This document shows positions 1 to 5,192 of a stretch of 5,192 nucleotides of DNA, piece after piece. The first letter of the stretch is position 1, and each line of letters opens with the position of its first letter. Under the pieces are notes generated by a model. That model was not told where the DNA came from. It ran no database searches and saw only the letters and a list, made by a program, of their open reading frames with translations. Both the position numbers and the translations under genes were made by a program. Source of the stretch: Deltaproteobacteria bacterium RBG_16_54_11 (lineage in GTDB: Bacteria > Desulfobacterota > B13-G15 > RBG-16-54-18); contig MGQS01000024.1 of the NCBI GenBank assembly GCA_001797905.1, positions 10,468 through 15,659 on the forward strand, written 5' to 3'.

Positions 1-36
1 GAGGACCCGCCTTTCCCGCCAAAACGATTTACCCAT
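1..36 (-). CDS. rfbG: CDP-glucose 4,6-dehydratase, N-terminal fragment (partial, runs off left edge)
   Basis: Only twelve codons are present, reading M-G-K-S-F-W-R-E-R-R-V-L. The start is well supported: a strong Shine-Dalgarno (GGGGAGGT on the minus strand, within 41-50) lies four bases before the ATG at 34-36. From knowledge of the family, RfbG proteins begin with a short stretch containing SFW/NFW, then R-(G/x)-(K/R)-R-V, just before the Rossmann glycine motif VTGHTGFKG, which would fall outside the window. The gene follows rfbF by 26 bases on the same strand, which is its usual partner order. RfbG would convert CDP-D-glucose to CDP-4-keto-6-deoxyglucose in the cytoplasm. The identification rests on 12 residues plus context. 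Another short-chain dehydrogenase/epimerase is possible but less likely. Confidence 0.75.
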   Translation of the reverse strand, partial: MGKSFWRERRVL

Positions 37-40
37 CGAA

Positions 41-50
41 ACCTCCCCTC
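41..50 (-). promoter_or_regulatory. Strong ribosome binding site of rfbG
   Basis: On the minus strand the sequence GAGGGGAGGT ends four bases before the ATG at 34-36. It is the best match to the anti-Shine-Dalgarno seen in the window and it fixes the start of the truncated downstream gene. Confidence 0.7.
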
Positions 51-62
51 AGCATCGGACCC

Positions 63-839
63 CTACCAGATCTTCCAGGGCGCCCCTCCTGCCCAGAGAT
101 CGTTGAGAAGCGCCGCATCCTTAAAGGTGTCCATACACTGCCAGAAACCGGTATGTCGAAAAGCGGAGAGTTGACCGTCTGCCGCGAGCCGTTCGAGAGG
201 GGCGCGCTCCAGCACGTCATCCTCTCCCAGATAGGAGAGAAAGGCGGGCTCGAAGACGAAGAACCCCCCGTTCACCCACTTGTCGGAGATCGGTTTCTCC
301 CGAAACTCCGTCACCCGCTCCCCGTGCCCGATTATGACCTCGCCGAACTGGGACGGGGGGGTCACCACCGTCACCGTGCCGATCGTCCCCTGCTTCTTGT
401 GAAAGGCGAGGAGGGCCTTCAAATCGATGTCGGCCACACCGTCGCCGTAGGTCACCATGAACGTCCCGTTATCGAGGTAGCGGGAAGCGCGCTTGATCCT
501 GCCCCCGGTGGGCGTGTCCTGCCCCGTGTCGGCGAAGGTGATCGTGAAGCGATCATGAAAGTCCCCCCCGATCTTCTGCAGGCGCTCGGCAGCCGGAGCG
601 CCCATGTCGAGCTGAAGATCCCCCCCCAGGGCACCCCCGCGGAACAGGAAGTATTCCTTGATCGCGGCCCCTTTGAAACCGAGGCAGAGGACGAAATCGT
701 TGAATCCCTGGGCTTCGTAGATCTTCATGATGTGCCAGAGGATCGGCTGCGGACCGACCTCCACGAGGGCTTTGGGCATCGCTTCTGAATGGGCGCTGAG
801 CCTCGTCCCCTTGCCTCCGCAGAGGATGAGCGTCTTCAC
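63..839 (-). CDS. rfbF: Glucose-1-phosphate cytidylyltransferase
   Basis: A cytoplasmic nucleotidyltransferase of 258 residues, close to the roughly 257 usual for RfbF. It makes CDP-glucose from CTP and glucose 1-phosphate, the first step towards CDP-3,6-dideoxyhexoses (abequose, paratose, tyvelose, ascarylose). Visible motifs are the nucleotide-binding signature LCGGKGTRL (residues 6-14), MPK (21-23), ILWHIMKIYE (33-42), FKGAAIKEYF (55-64), the metal-site YGDGVADID (131-139), EKP (181-183), NGGFFVFEP (190-198) and TGFWQCMDTFKD (230-241). The ILWHIMK, KEYF and C-terminal GFWQCMDT blocks favour RfbF over glucose-1-phosphate thymidylyltransferase or UTP-dependent enzymes. The start codon is GTG (837-839), eight bases after a GGAAGGGG ribosome site. 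It follows the glycosyltransferase by 71 bases and precedes rfbG by 26, suggesting one transcript. No terminator hairpin or convincing promoter is seen in the 71-base gap. Confidence 0.92.
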   Translation of the reverse strand: MKTLILCGGKGTRLSAHSEAMPKALVEVGPQPILWHIMKIYEAQGFNDFVLCLGFKGAAIKEYFLFRGGALGGDLQLDMGAPAAERLQKIGGDFHDRFTITFADTGQDTPTGGRIKRASRYLDNGTFMVTYGDGVADIDLKALLAFHKKQGTIGTVTVVTPPSQFGEVIIGHGERVTEFREKPISDKWVNGGFFVFEPAFLSYLGEDDVLERAPLERLAADGQLSAFRHTGFWQCMDTFKDAALLNDLWAGGAPWKIW

Positions 840-910
840 CTGGAGGACCCCTTCCCGCAGCTTCGCACGGCATTGCGGATGCTGACTATACTCGATGGGA
901 AATCCATAAC

Positions 911-1678
911 CTACCCCTTTTTCTTTTTCATGGAAAGCTGCATCTCATACAGCTTGGCGTACTTAGCGAGCACGTAGAAGGCCGAGGTGGCTGCTATGAT
1001 GAATCCCGGCCAGCCGTCCAGAAACCCCCTCTTCAGGATGTAGCATTTCAGGAACTTGAACGACGGACGGAGGAAGAGGTTCCGGAACCCTGCGCGGCGC
1101 CCCTCGGCGCGCAGGGCCTTCGCCGCCACGTCGGAATACGCTTGCACCGTTTGAATCTGGTGCGCGAAATCCCGATAGTTGTAGTGCAGGAGCATACCGC
1201 TGAAGCGCCCCCGCGGGCCCTCAAGGATCACGCGGTCGTGGGGTTCCGTTCCCTCATACCGCATCCGGCTTCGACGGAACAGGCGCGTAACCCGATCAGG
1301 ATACCATTCCCCGTGGAGGATCCACCGCCCGAGATGCCGCGTCATCCGGGGCATATCGTACCCCACCACCTCTCCCGCTCCCTTCTCGCGGACCCCCAGG
1401 ATCTCCTTTTTAAGCCCTTGGGTGACGCGCTCGTCCGCGTCGATGCTGAAGATCCAGTCGTGGGAGGCCTTCGACACGGCGAAGCGCTTCTTGTCGATGT
1501 GCCCCTGATACTCTTTCTGGAAGATCTTTTCCGTGAATCCCCGGGCGATCTCCACCGTCCGGTCCTGGCTGTGGGAATCCACTACGACAATCTCATCTGC
1601 CCACTGCACCGTTTCCAGGCATTCCCGGAGGTTCTTCTCCTCGTTGTAGACGATGACGACGGCGGAAACCTTCTCCAT
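911..1678 (-). CDS. Glycosyltransferase family 2, WaaE/KdtX-like (LPS core or O-antigen)
   Basis: A 255-residue GT-A fold glycosyltransferase, probably acting at the cytoplasmic face of the inner membrane on an LPS core or other surface glycan. Motifs, counted from the chosen start: nucleotide-sugar binding SAVVIVYNEEKNL (5-17), VVVDSHSQDRT with D34 (31-41), the DxD-type metal site SIDADER (78-84), HGEWYPDRVTRLFRR (122-136), then the region typical of WaaE-like proteins, LFLRPSFKFLK and YILKRGFLDGWPG (201-225), leading into a hydrophobic segment (about 226-239) and a basic tail ending KKKKG. WaaE of enterobacteria is a beta-1,4-glucosyltransferase acting on core heptose; the substrate here is unknown. 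The frame stays open upstream to 1819, but family motifs begin right after the methionine at 1676-1678, so that start is chosen. Its Shine-Dalgarno (GAGG, 1682-1685) is only three bases from the ATG, unusually tight. It is the promoter-proximal gene of the leftward group. Confidence 0.85.
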   Translation of the reverse strand: MEKVSAVVIVYNEEKNLRECLETVQWADEIVVVDSHSQDRTVEIARGFTEKIFQKEYQGHIDKKRFAVSKASHDWIFSIDADERVTQGLKKEILGVREKGAGEVVGYDMPRMTRHLGRWILHGEWYPDRVTRLFRRSRMRYEGTEPHDRVILEGPRGRFSGMLLHYNYRDFAHQIQTVQAYSDVAAKALRAEGRRAGFRNLFLRPSFKFLKCYILKRGFLDGWPGFIIAATSAFYVLAKYAKLYEMQLSMKKKKG

Positions 1679-1742
1679 GCACCTCACAGCCCGCGGATCT
1701 TGTCGATAAAGATGATAAAAATTCCCTTTTTGCTCCTGTAGA

Positions 1743-1772
1743 ATCATAAACGAAAAAACCGGGGAATTGCAA
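1743..1772 (-). promoter_or_regulatory. Candidate sigma70-type promoter for the leftward glycosyltransferase-rfbF-rfbG group
   Basis: On the minus strand a -35-like TTGCAA (1767-1772, four of six matches) is followed after 18 bases by a -10-like TATGAT (1743-1748, five of six). Transcription would begin near 1736, leaving a leader of about 58 bases before the ATG at 1678. The site lies in the AT-rich part of the divergent intergenic region, where a promoter is required. A six-base inverted repeat (CCGGGG 1759-1764, CCCCGG 1792-1797) brackets the -35, but no known regulator can be assigned. Confidence 0.4.
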
Positions 1773-1877
1773 CCTTTTTTCTCATTTTTTGCCCCGGCTC
1801 GGTCTTCAGAGAGGGTCAAGAGGCCGTATGAGGAAGCTCGGTTGCACCATGCACGATGAGCGGATTGATGATACTAT

Positions 1878-1906
1878 TAGACGAAAAATTCTTTTTAAGA
1901 TACAAT
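1878..1906 (+). promoter_or_regulatory. Candidate sigma70-type promoter for the rightward activase operon
   Basis: A -35-like TAGACG (1878-1883, four of six matches to TTGACA) is separated by exactly 17 bases from a -10-like TACAAT (1901-1906, five of six). The predicted transcript starts near 1912-1914, about 24 bases before the ATG at 1937. This stretch is clearly more AT-rich than the flanking coding DNA. If correct, it excludes a longer activase beginning at 1856, because that ATG would not be transcribed. Confidence 0.4.
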
Positions 1907-1936
1907 GAAGCTATTACTATCCCGAAGCATAACACC

Positions 1937-2896
1937 ATGTACCTCGGCGTAGACGTCGGATCAATCACTACCAAGGCAGTGGCCACAGATGAGAAAGATC
2001 GGATCCTGGCCAAGGTATATTTGCGCAACAGCGGCAGACCCCTGGAGGCCATCAAGGAGAGCATCCGTCTCATCAAGGGCCAGCTCGGGAACAACCTGAA
2101 GGTCCGGGGCATCGGCACTACGGGCAGCGCCCGCCACCTGGCTGCCTACCTGCTGGGGGCCGATGTGGTGAAGAACGAGATCACCGCTCATGCCGTGGCT
2201 GTGGTCGACCTCCTCCCCGAGGTCAGAACCATCATCGAGATCGGGGGACAGGACTCCAAGATCATTATCCTCCAGCAGGGGGTGGTGGTGGACTTCGCCA
2301 TGAACACCATCTGCGCCGCAGGCACCGGCTCCTTTCTGGATCAGCAGGCGGCCAGGCTGGGGATCTCCGTGGAAGATTTCGGCCAGATGGCCTTGCAAGC
2401 GGAGAAAGGAGCGCGGATAGCGGGCCGGTGCACCGTCTTTGCCGAGACCGACATGATCCACAAGCAGCAGATCGGGTTTCAGACCGACGAAATCATAGCG
2501 GGCCTGTGCAATTCCCTGGTCAAGAACTACCTCAACGACGTGGGCCGGGGAAAGGACCTCTTTCCTCCGGTAGTATTTCAAGGAGGCGTGGCCGCCAACC
2601 CCGGCATCCGGAAGGCCTTTGAAGAAGAGCTGGAGCTCACCCTCGTCGTCCCCTCGCACTTTGAGGTCATGGGCGCCCTGGGAGCTGCCAAGCTCGCACG
2701 CAGGGCCTGCCCATCCTCCACGCATTTTAAGGGGTTTGGGATCGCGAGCAGCGCGTGTTTCACCCGCAGCACCGAATGCGCAAAGTGCGGAAACAGCTGT
2801 GAGGTTATCGAATTGGTTGTGGAAGAAGAGGTCATCGCCTGCTGGGGCGATAGGTGCGGCAAATTCGGCGAGGCCTTGAGCAGACACAAGCGATGA
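1937..2896 (+). CDS. Acyl-CoA dehydratase-type activase (BadF/BadG/BcrA/BcrD ATPase family) with cysteine-rich C-terminal tail
   Basis: A 319-residue ASKHA-fold ATPase. In this family a homodimer holds one [4Fe-4S] cluster between its subunits and couples ATP hydrolysis to low-potential electron transfer into a partner such as 2-hydroxyacyl-CoA dehydratase or benzoyl-CoA reductase. Visible motifs are the phosphate loop GVDVGSITTK (4-13), GIGTTGSAR (58-66), EIGGQDSK (101-108), TICAAGTGSFLDQQA (124-138), GRCTVFAETDMIH (163-175) and VVFQGGVAANPG (212-223). C126 and C165 are 39 residues apart, matching the C127/C166 cluster ligands known for HgdC of Acidaminococcus. HgdC has about 260 residues; this protein adds roughly 60 with C281-x2-C284-x3-C288 and C302-x4-C307. 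The frame is open back to an ATG at 1856, but the family N-terminus and the promoter favour 1937, where the ribosome site (GAAG, 1924-1927) is weak. It is the first gene of the operon, and the next gene overlaps its stop. The electron acceptor is not in the window. Confidence 0.9.
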   Translation: MYLGVDVGSITTKAVATDEKDRILAKVYLRNSGRPLEAIKESIRLIKGQLGNNLKVRGIGTTGSARHLAAYLLGADVVKNEITAHAVAVVDLLPEVRTIIEIGGQDSKIIILQQGVVVDFAMNTICAAGTGSFLDQQAARLGISVEDFGQMALQAEKGARIAGRCTVFAETDMIHKQQIGFQTDEIIAGLCNSLVKNYLNDVGRGKDLFPPVVFQGGVAANPGIRKAFEEELELTLVVPSHFEVMGALGAAKLARRACPSSTHFKGFGIASSACFTRSTECAKCGNSCEVIELVVEEEVIACWGDRCGKFGEALSRHKR

Positions 2897-4254
2897 AGAT
2901 CTTGCTGGCAAATCCGGTCAACGCCGGGATCCTCAGGGCAGTCGGCGTCCATTTTCCCCCCATGGGGCTTCTCTACCTCGGTGCCTATTTAGAGCGGGAA
3001 GGTTATCAGGTCGAGATCAGGGACTTCTGCACTACCGGGGAAATACCCGACTACGCCGCGTATGATCTCGTGGGTATCTCGGCCGACACCACCCGCCACC
3101 TCAAGGCCATGGAGATCGCCCGCCAGGCCAAAGAGGCGGGTTGCACGGTGGTCATGGGAGGCCCTCATCCCTGTTACATCGATGAGGAGATCCTCGCCGG
3201 CCCCTGGGTGGACTTTATCGTCCACGGTGAGGGGGAGGCAACCTTGCTGGAGCTGGTCCGCGCCCTCGAAGGATCGGACCGGGGGTGGGAAGGGATACAG
3301 GGGATCAGCTTCCGGCAGGACGCAAGGGTGGTCAGGACCCCTCTGCGCCCCTTTATCCAGGACCTAAACTCCTTGCCGCTGCCCGTCCGCCACCTGGTCG
3401 ACATGGACCTCTACCGCCGGACCAAATTCGGGGAGCGCCCCATCACGCCGGTGGTCACCAGCAGGGGCTGCCCGACTAACTGCCATTTCTGTTCCTCCTC
3501 GAGCTTCTTCGGGACCAAGTGGAGGGCCCGAAGCCCGGAGGCGGTGGCGGAAGAGCTCGAGGAGCTCCACGGCAAATACGGCTTTGGCGCGGTGGCCTTT
3601 GTCGACGACAACTTCACCCTTTCCCCCCAGCGGGTAGTCGCCATCTCGGAGGAGATCATCAAGAGGGGGCTTGATCTCTGGTGGTGGAACTTTTCGCGGG
3701 CTGAGACCCTCGTGAGGAACGAGGAGATGCTCAAGGTGATGCGCAGGGCCGGGGCCAAGACCGTCTACATCGGGGTGGAGAGCGCCAGTCCCCGGACCCT
3801 CGACGACCTGGGGAAGAAGATGGATCTCGACACGGTGATCAAGGCCGTAGAGCTGCTCAAGAAACACGGCTTTGAGATATTCGCCAGCTACATCTTGGGA
3901 AGCCCCCGCGACGACGCGCGTGCAATCCATGAGACTATCCGCTTTGCCAAGCGCTTGGATACCAACGTGGCCCAGTTCTCCATCCTCACCCCGTACCCCG
4001 GCACCGCCCTCTATGAGGAATTGAAGGAGCACATCTGGCTCCGGCACTGGCCCTTCTATGACTCCCAGCACCTGGTCTTTAAACACCGGCACATCTCCTT
4101 CATGCGCATGGAATGGTTGCTCTTGAAGGCCAACTTCCTCTATTATACGCGTTCCAAAAAGGCGGTTCAGGACGTGTGGCGCTTGGCCAGGCGGCATAAG
4201 CTGGGATTGGGCACCCTCTTTACCTTTATAAAGGACTACTTCTGGGGTAAGTAA
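2893..4254 (+). CDS. B12-binding domain radical SAM protein
   Basis: A 453-residue cytoplasmic enzyme of the cobalamin-dependent radical SAM class. Residues about 1-150 form a B12-binding-like Rossmann domain (PPMGLLYLGAYLEREGY at 22-38, DLVGISADT at 58-66, VVMGGPHP at 86-93, DFIVHGEGE at 107-115). It lacks the DxHxxG motif, as is common in class B radical SAM methyltransferases, which bind cobalamin base-off without histidine ligation. The radical SAM core starts at VVTSRGC with C193-x3-C197-x2-C200, the ligands of the SAM-binding [4Fe-4S] cluster. It continues through FVDDNFTLSPQRV (236-248), YIGVESASPRTL (292-303) and PYPGTALYEEL (367-377). A basic, aromatic C-terminal part of about 70 residues follows. 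Relatives include methyltransferases, the BchE cyclase and hopanoid HpnJ/HpnP; the sequence does not choose among them. The start at 2893 overlaps the activase stop (ATGA), so translation is probably coupled; a longer in-frame start at 2854 would add residues outside the domain. Confidence 0.9.
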   Translation: MKILLANPVNAGILRAVGVHFPPMGLLYLGAYLEREGYQVEIRDFCTTGEIPDYAAYDLVGISADTTRHLKAMEIARQAKEAGCTVVMGGPHPCYIDEEILAGPWVDFIVHGEGEATLLELVRALEGSDRGWEGIQGISFRQDARVVRTPLRPFIQDLNSLPLPVRHLVDMDLYRRTKFGERPITPVVTSRGCPTNCHFCSSSSFFGTKWRARSPEAVAEELEELHGKYGFGAVAFVDDNFTLSPQRVVAISEEIIKRGLDLWWWNFSRAETLVRNEEMLKVMRRAGAKTVYIGVESASPRTLDDLGKKMDLDTVIKAVELLKKHGFEIFASYILGSPRDDARAIHETIRFAKRLDTNVAQFSILTPYPGTALYEELKEHIWLRHWPFYDSQHLVFKHRHISFMRMEWLLLKANFLYYTRSKKAVQDVWRLARRHKLGLGTLFTFIKDYFWGK

Positions 4255-4256
4255 CG

Positions 4257-5180
4257 ATGAAATCGAGGCGGCGGCTCAATAGGTTTTTCTTTCTCTTCTG
4301 GTTCTCCTTTTTCTCCACCATCATCCCCCGCCCGATCCAGCGGGTCTTCACCCGCTCCATCGGAACCCTCTTTTACCTCCTCATGCCCAAGTCCAGGCTG
4401 GGGATAAAGGCCAACCTGCGGGTGATCGGCAAGGGCGCATGGGGCGACAAGGAGATCGCGGCCCGTGCCCGAAGGACCTTCCAGAACTACGGCCAGTACC
4501 TCCTGGACTACATGGTGATGTCCGGCTTGATTGCCGAGCAAAAGGGAAAGATGGTGGCGCGGGAACTGGGGCAGAAACATATGGTGAAGGCCCTGGAGCA
4601 AGGCAAAGGGGTTATCTGCATCACCCCTCACCTGGGCAATTGGGAGCTCGGGGGGCTGCTGCTCGCCTTCAAGGGAGCCGATCTCTATGTCCTCACCCTG
4701 GATGAAACCGATGCCAAGACCAAGGCCTTCCGCGAGCGGATGAGGCAGCAAAAGGGCATCAAGAGTATCTATATCAACCCCGAGGACCCCACCCCTGCCG
4801 CCATCCTCGAAGTAGTCAAGGTCCTGAAGGAGAAAAAGGTGGTTGCCATGCTGGGAGACCGCGCGGGGAATAACAACACCATCGGGGTTCCCTTCTTCGG
4901 ACGCACAACCTCCTTTCCCATGGGGGTGGCCACCCTGGCCATGGCCACCGGGGCGGCGGTCTTGCCCGTCTTCGTCGTACTCAAAGGCGGCAAGTACTGG
5001 GGAATCATCGAGCGCCCCATCTACTTCCAGAGCCCTTCCCGCAAAGAGCGCGAACAGGCGATCCGGCAGGGTATGGAGGAGTTGGCAAGGGTCTTCGAGC
5101 GCTATATAAAGGAATATCCCGATCAATGGTATAACTTCTATCCCTACTGGCCCTCGGGAACCGGCGATGAAGTGCCCTAA
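4257..5180 (+). CDS. LpxL/HtrB-type lysophospholipid (lipid A-like) acyltransferase
   Basis: A 307-residue inner-membrane acyltransferase, close to the usual LpxL length of about 300. The basic N-terminus (MKSRRRLNR) precedes an aromatic hydrophobic anchor at about 10-24, and a second hydrophobic stretch lies near 34-43. The catalytic HX4E motif is PHLGNWELGG, with H125 and E130. It is followed by the substrate-region blocks MLGDRAGNNNTIGVPFFGR (198-216) and FPMGVATLAMATGAAVLPVFV (220-240). The family transfers acyl groups from ACP or CoA to lipid A precursors or related lipids. The C-terminus reads PDQWYNFYPYW (288-298) instead of the E. coli LpxL-like arrangement. As I recall it, an aromatic QWxNFxxxW ending is common in the wider family, including aryl polyene-type clusters, so lipid A is not assured as the acceptor. 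It starts two bases after the radical SAM stop with only a weak ribosome site, consistent with coupled translation. The substrate is unassigned. Confidence 0.87.
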   Translation: MKSRRRLNRFFFLFWFSFFSTIIPRPIQRVFTRSIGTLFYLLMPKSRLGIKANLRVIGKGAWGDKEIAARARRTFQNYGQYLLDYMVMSGLIAEQKGKMVARELGQKHMVKALEQGKGVICITPHLGNWELGGLLLAFKGADLYVLTLDETDAKTKAFRERMRQQKGIKSIYINPEDPTPAAILEVVKVLKEKKVVAMLGDRAGNNNTIGVPFFGRTTSFPMGVATLAMATGAAVLPVFVVLKGGKYWGIIERPIYFQSPSRKEREQAIRQGMEELARVFERYIKEYPDQWYNFYPYWPSGTGDEVP

Positions 5181-5192
5181 ATGCGGAAAAAG
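5167..5192 (+). CDS. Putative zinc-ribbon protein, N-terminal fragment (partial, runs off right edge)
   Basis: An ATG at 5167, overlapping the end of the acyltransferase by 14 bases in another frame, opens a frame reading M-K-C-P-K-C-G-K before the window ends. A CPxCG knuckle directly after the start is a common beginning of small zinc-ribbon proteins and of larger proteins with an N-terminal zinc finger. No clear Shine-Dalgarno is present, but termination-reinitiation is plausible, as at the preceding junctions. Eight codons cannot identify a family, and the frame could close just past the edge. Confidence 0.5.

Noticed and set aside
153..788. 211-codon plus-strand frame opposite rfbF
   Set aside because: Shadow frame; RfbF motifs run through the whole of the opposite strand.
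840..910. Possible internal promoter (TATAGT on the minus strand) between the glycosyltransferase and rfbF
   Set aside because: The -10-like element has no acceptable -35 at the right spacing, and the 71-base gap fits a single transcript.
1684..1722. Twelve-codon minus-strand leader-like peptide (F-I-I-F-I-D-K-I-R-G-L) ending in TGA five bases before the glycosyltransferase ATG
   Set aside because: The only possible initiator in the frame is ATT, which is extremely rare. It could be a decayed end of an older upstream gene, but nothing supports that.
1759..1797. CCGGGG/CCCCGG inverted repeat with T-runs as a possible terminator
   Set aside because: A six-base stem with a 27-base loop is too weak for an intrinsic terminator, the T-runs lie inside the loop, and the site sits between divergent genes where no transcript needs to end.
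1679..1819. Longer glycosyltransferase N-terminus (extra 47 residues, starts at 1819 or 1747)
   Set aside because: The added sequence lies in the AT-rich promoter region, has no family similarity and no ribosome site; the GT2 fold begins at the methionine at 1678.
1856..1936. Longer activase N-terminus starting at the ATG at 1856
   Set aside because: The extra 27 residues precede the conserved phosphate-loop start of the family, have no ribosome site and overlap the likely promoter.
1961..2911. 316-codon open frame on the minus strand opposite the activase
   Set aside because: It is a shadow of a GC-rich gene: the plus strand carries all activase motifs, and the antisense product has no recognisable domain and no ribosome site.
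3364..4197. 277-codon minus-strand frame opposite the radical SAM gene
   Set aside because: Antisense shadow without family motifs; the sense frame has the full radical SAM signature.
4236..5126. 296-codon minus-strand frame opposite the acyltransferase
   Set aside because: Low-complexity, Gly/Asp/Glu/His/Leu-rich translation typical of antisense frames in GC-rich DNA; the sense strand encodes a clear LpxL-type enzyme.

Overview
The window reads as chromosomal DNA of a GC-rich anaerobic Gram-negative bacterium, most likely a member of the former Deltaproteobacteria (Desulfobacterota), though the taxon is an inference. An oxygen-sensitive [4Fe-4S] acyl-CoA dehydratase-type activase and a cobalamin-binding radical SAM enzyme point to an anaerobe. 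A WaaE-like core glycosyltransferase, CDP-sugar (O-antigen) genes and an LpxL-like acyltransferase point to a Gram-negative envelope. Nothing seen indicates a mobile element, CRISPR array, tRNA or rRNA.

Two gene groups diverge from a 258-bp AT-richer intergenic region (1679-1936). Leftward (minus strand) lie a family 2 glycosyltransferase (911-1678), glucose-1-phosphate cytidylyltransferase rfbF (63-839, GTG start) and the first 12 codons of what is very probably CDP-glucose 4,6-dehydratase rfbG (1-36, running off the left edge). RfbF and RfbG catalyse the first two steps of CDP-3,6-dideoxyhexose synthesis, so this side is a surface-polysaccharide locus.

Rightward (plus strand) is a tightly packed operon. 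It begins with a BadF/HgdC-type ATPase activase with an unusual cysteine-rich tail (1937-2896). Next come a B12-binding radical SAM protein (2893-4254, 4-bp ATGA overlap) and an LpxL/HtrB-type acyltransferase (4257-5180, 2-bp gap). Last is the start of a zinc-ribbon-like ORF (5167 to the edge, 14-bp overlap). The junctions imply translational coupling and a shared pathway. No 2-hydroxyacyl-CoA dehydratase or benzoyl-CoA reductase partner for the activase is visible. The best hypothesis for something new is an anaerobic, ATP-driven radical and lipid or acyl modification module: the activase supplies low-potential electrons, the cobalamin/radical SAM enzyme modifies a substrate, and the acyltransferase loads or attaches it at the inner membrane. 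That link is inferred from gene order only.

Candidate sigma70-type promoters can be placed for both directions. The rightward one supports starting the activase at 1937 rather than at the longer upstream ATG.
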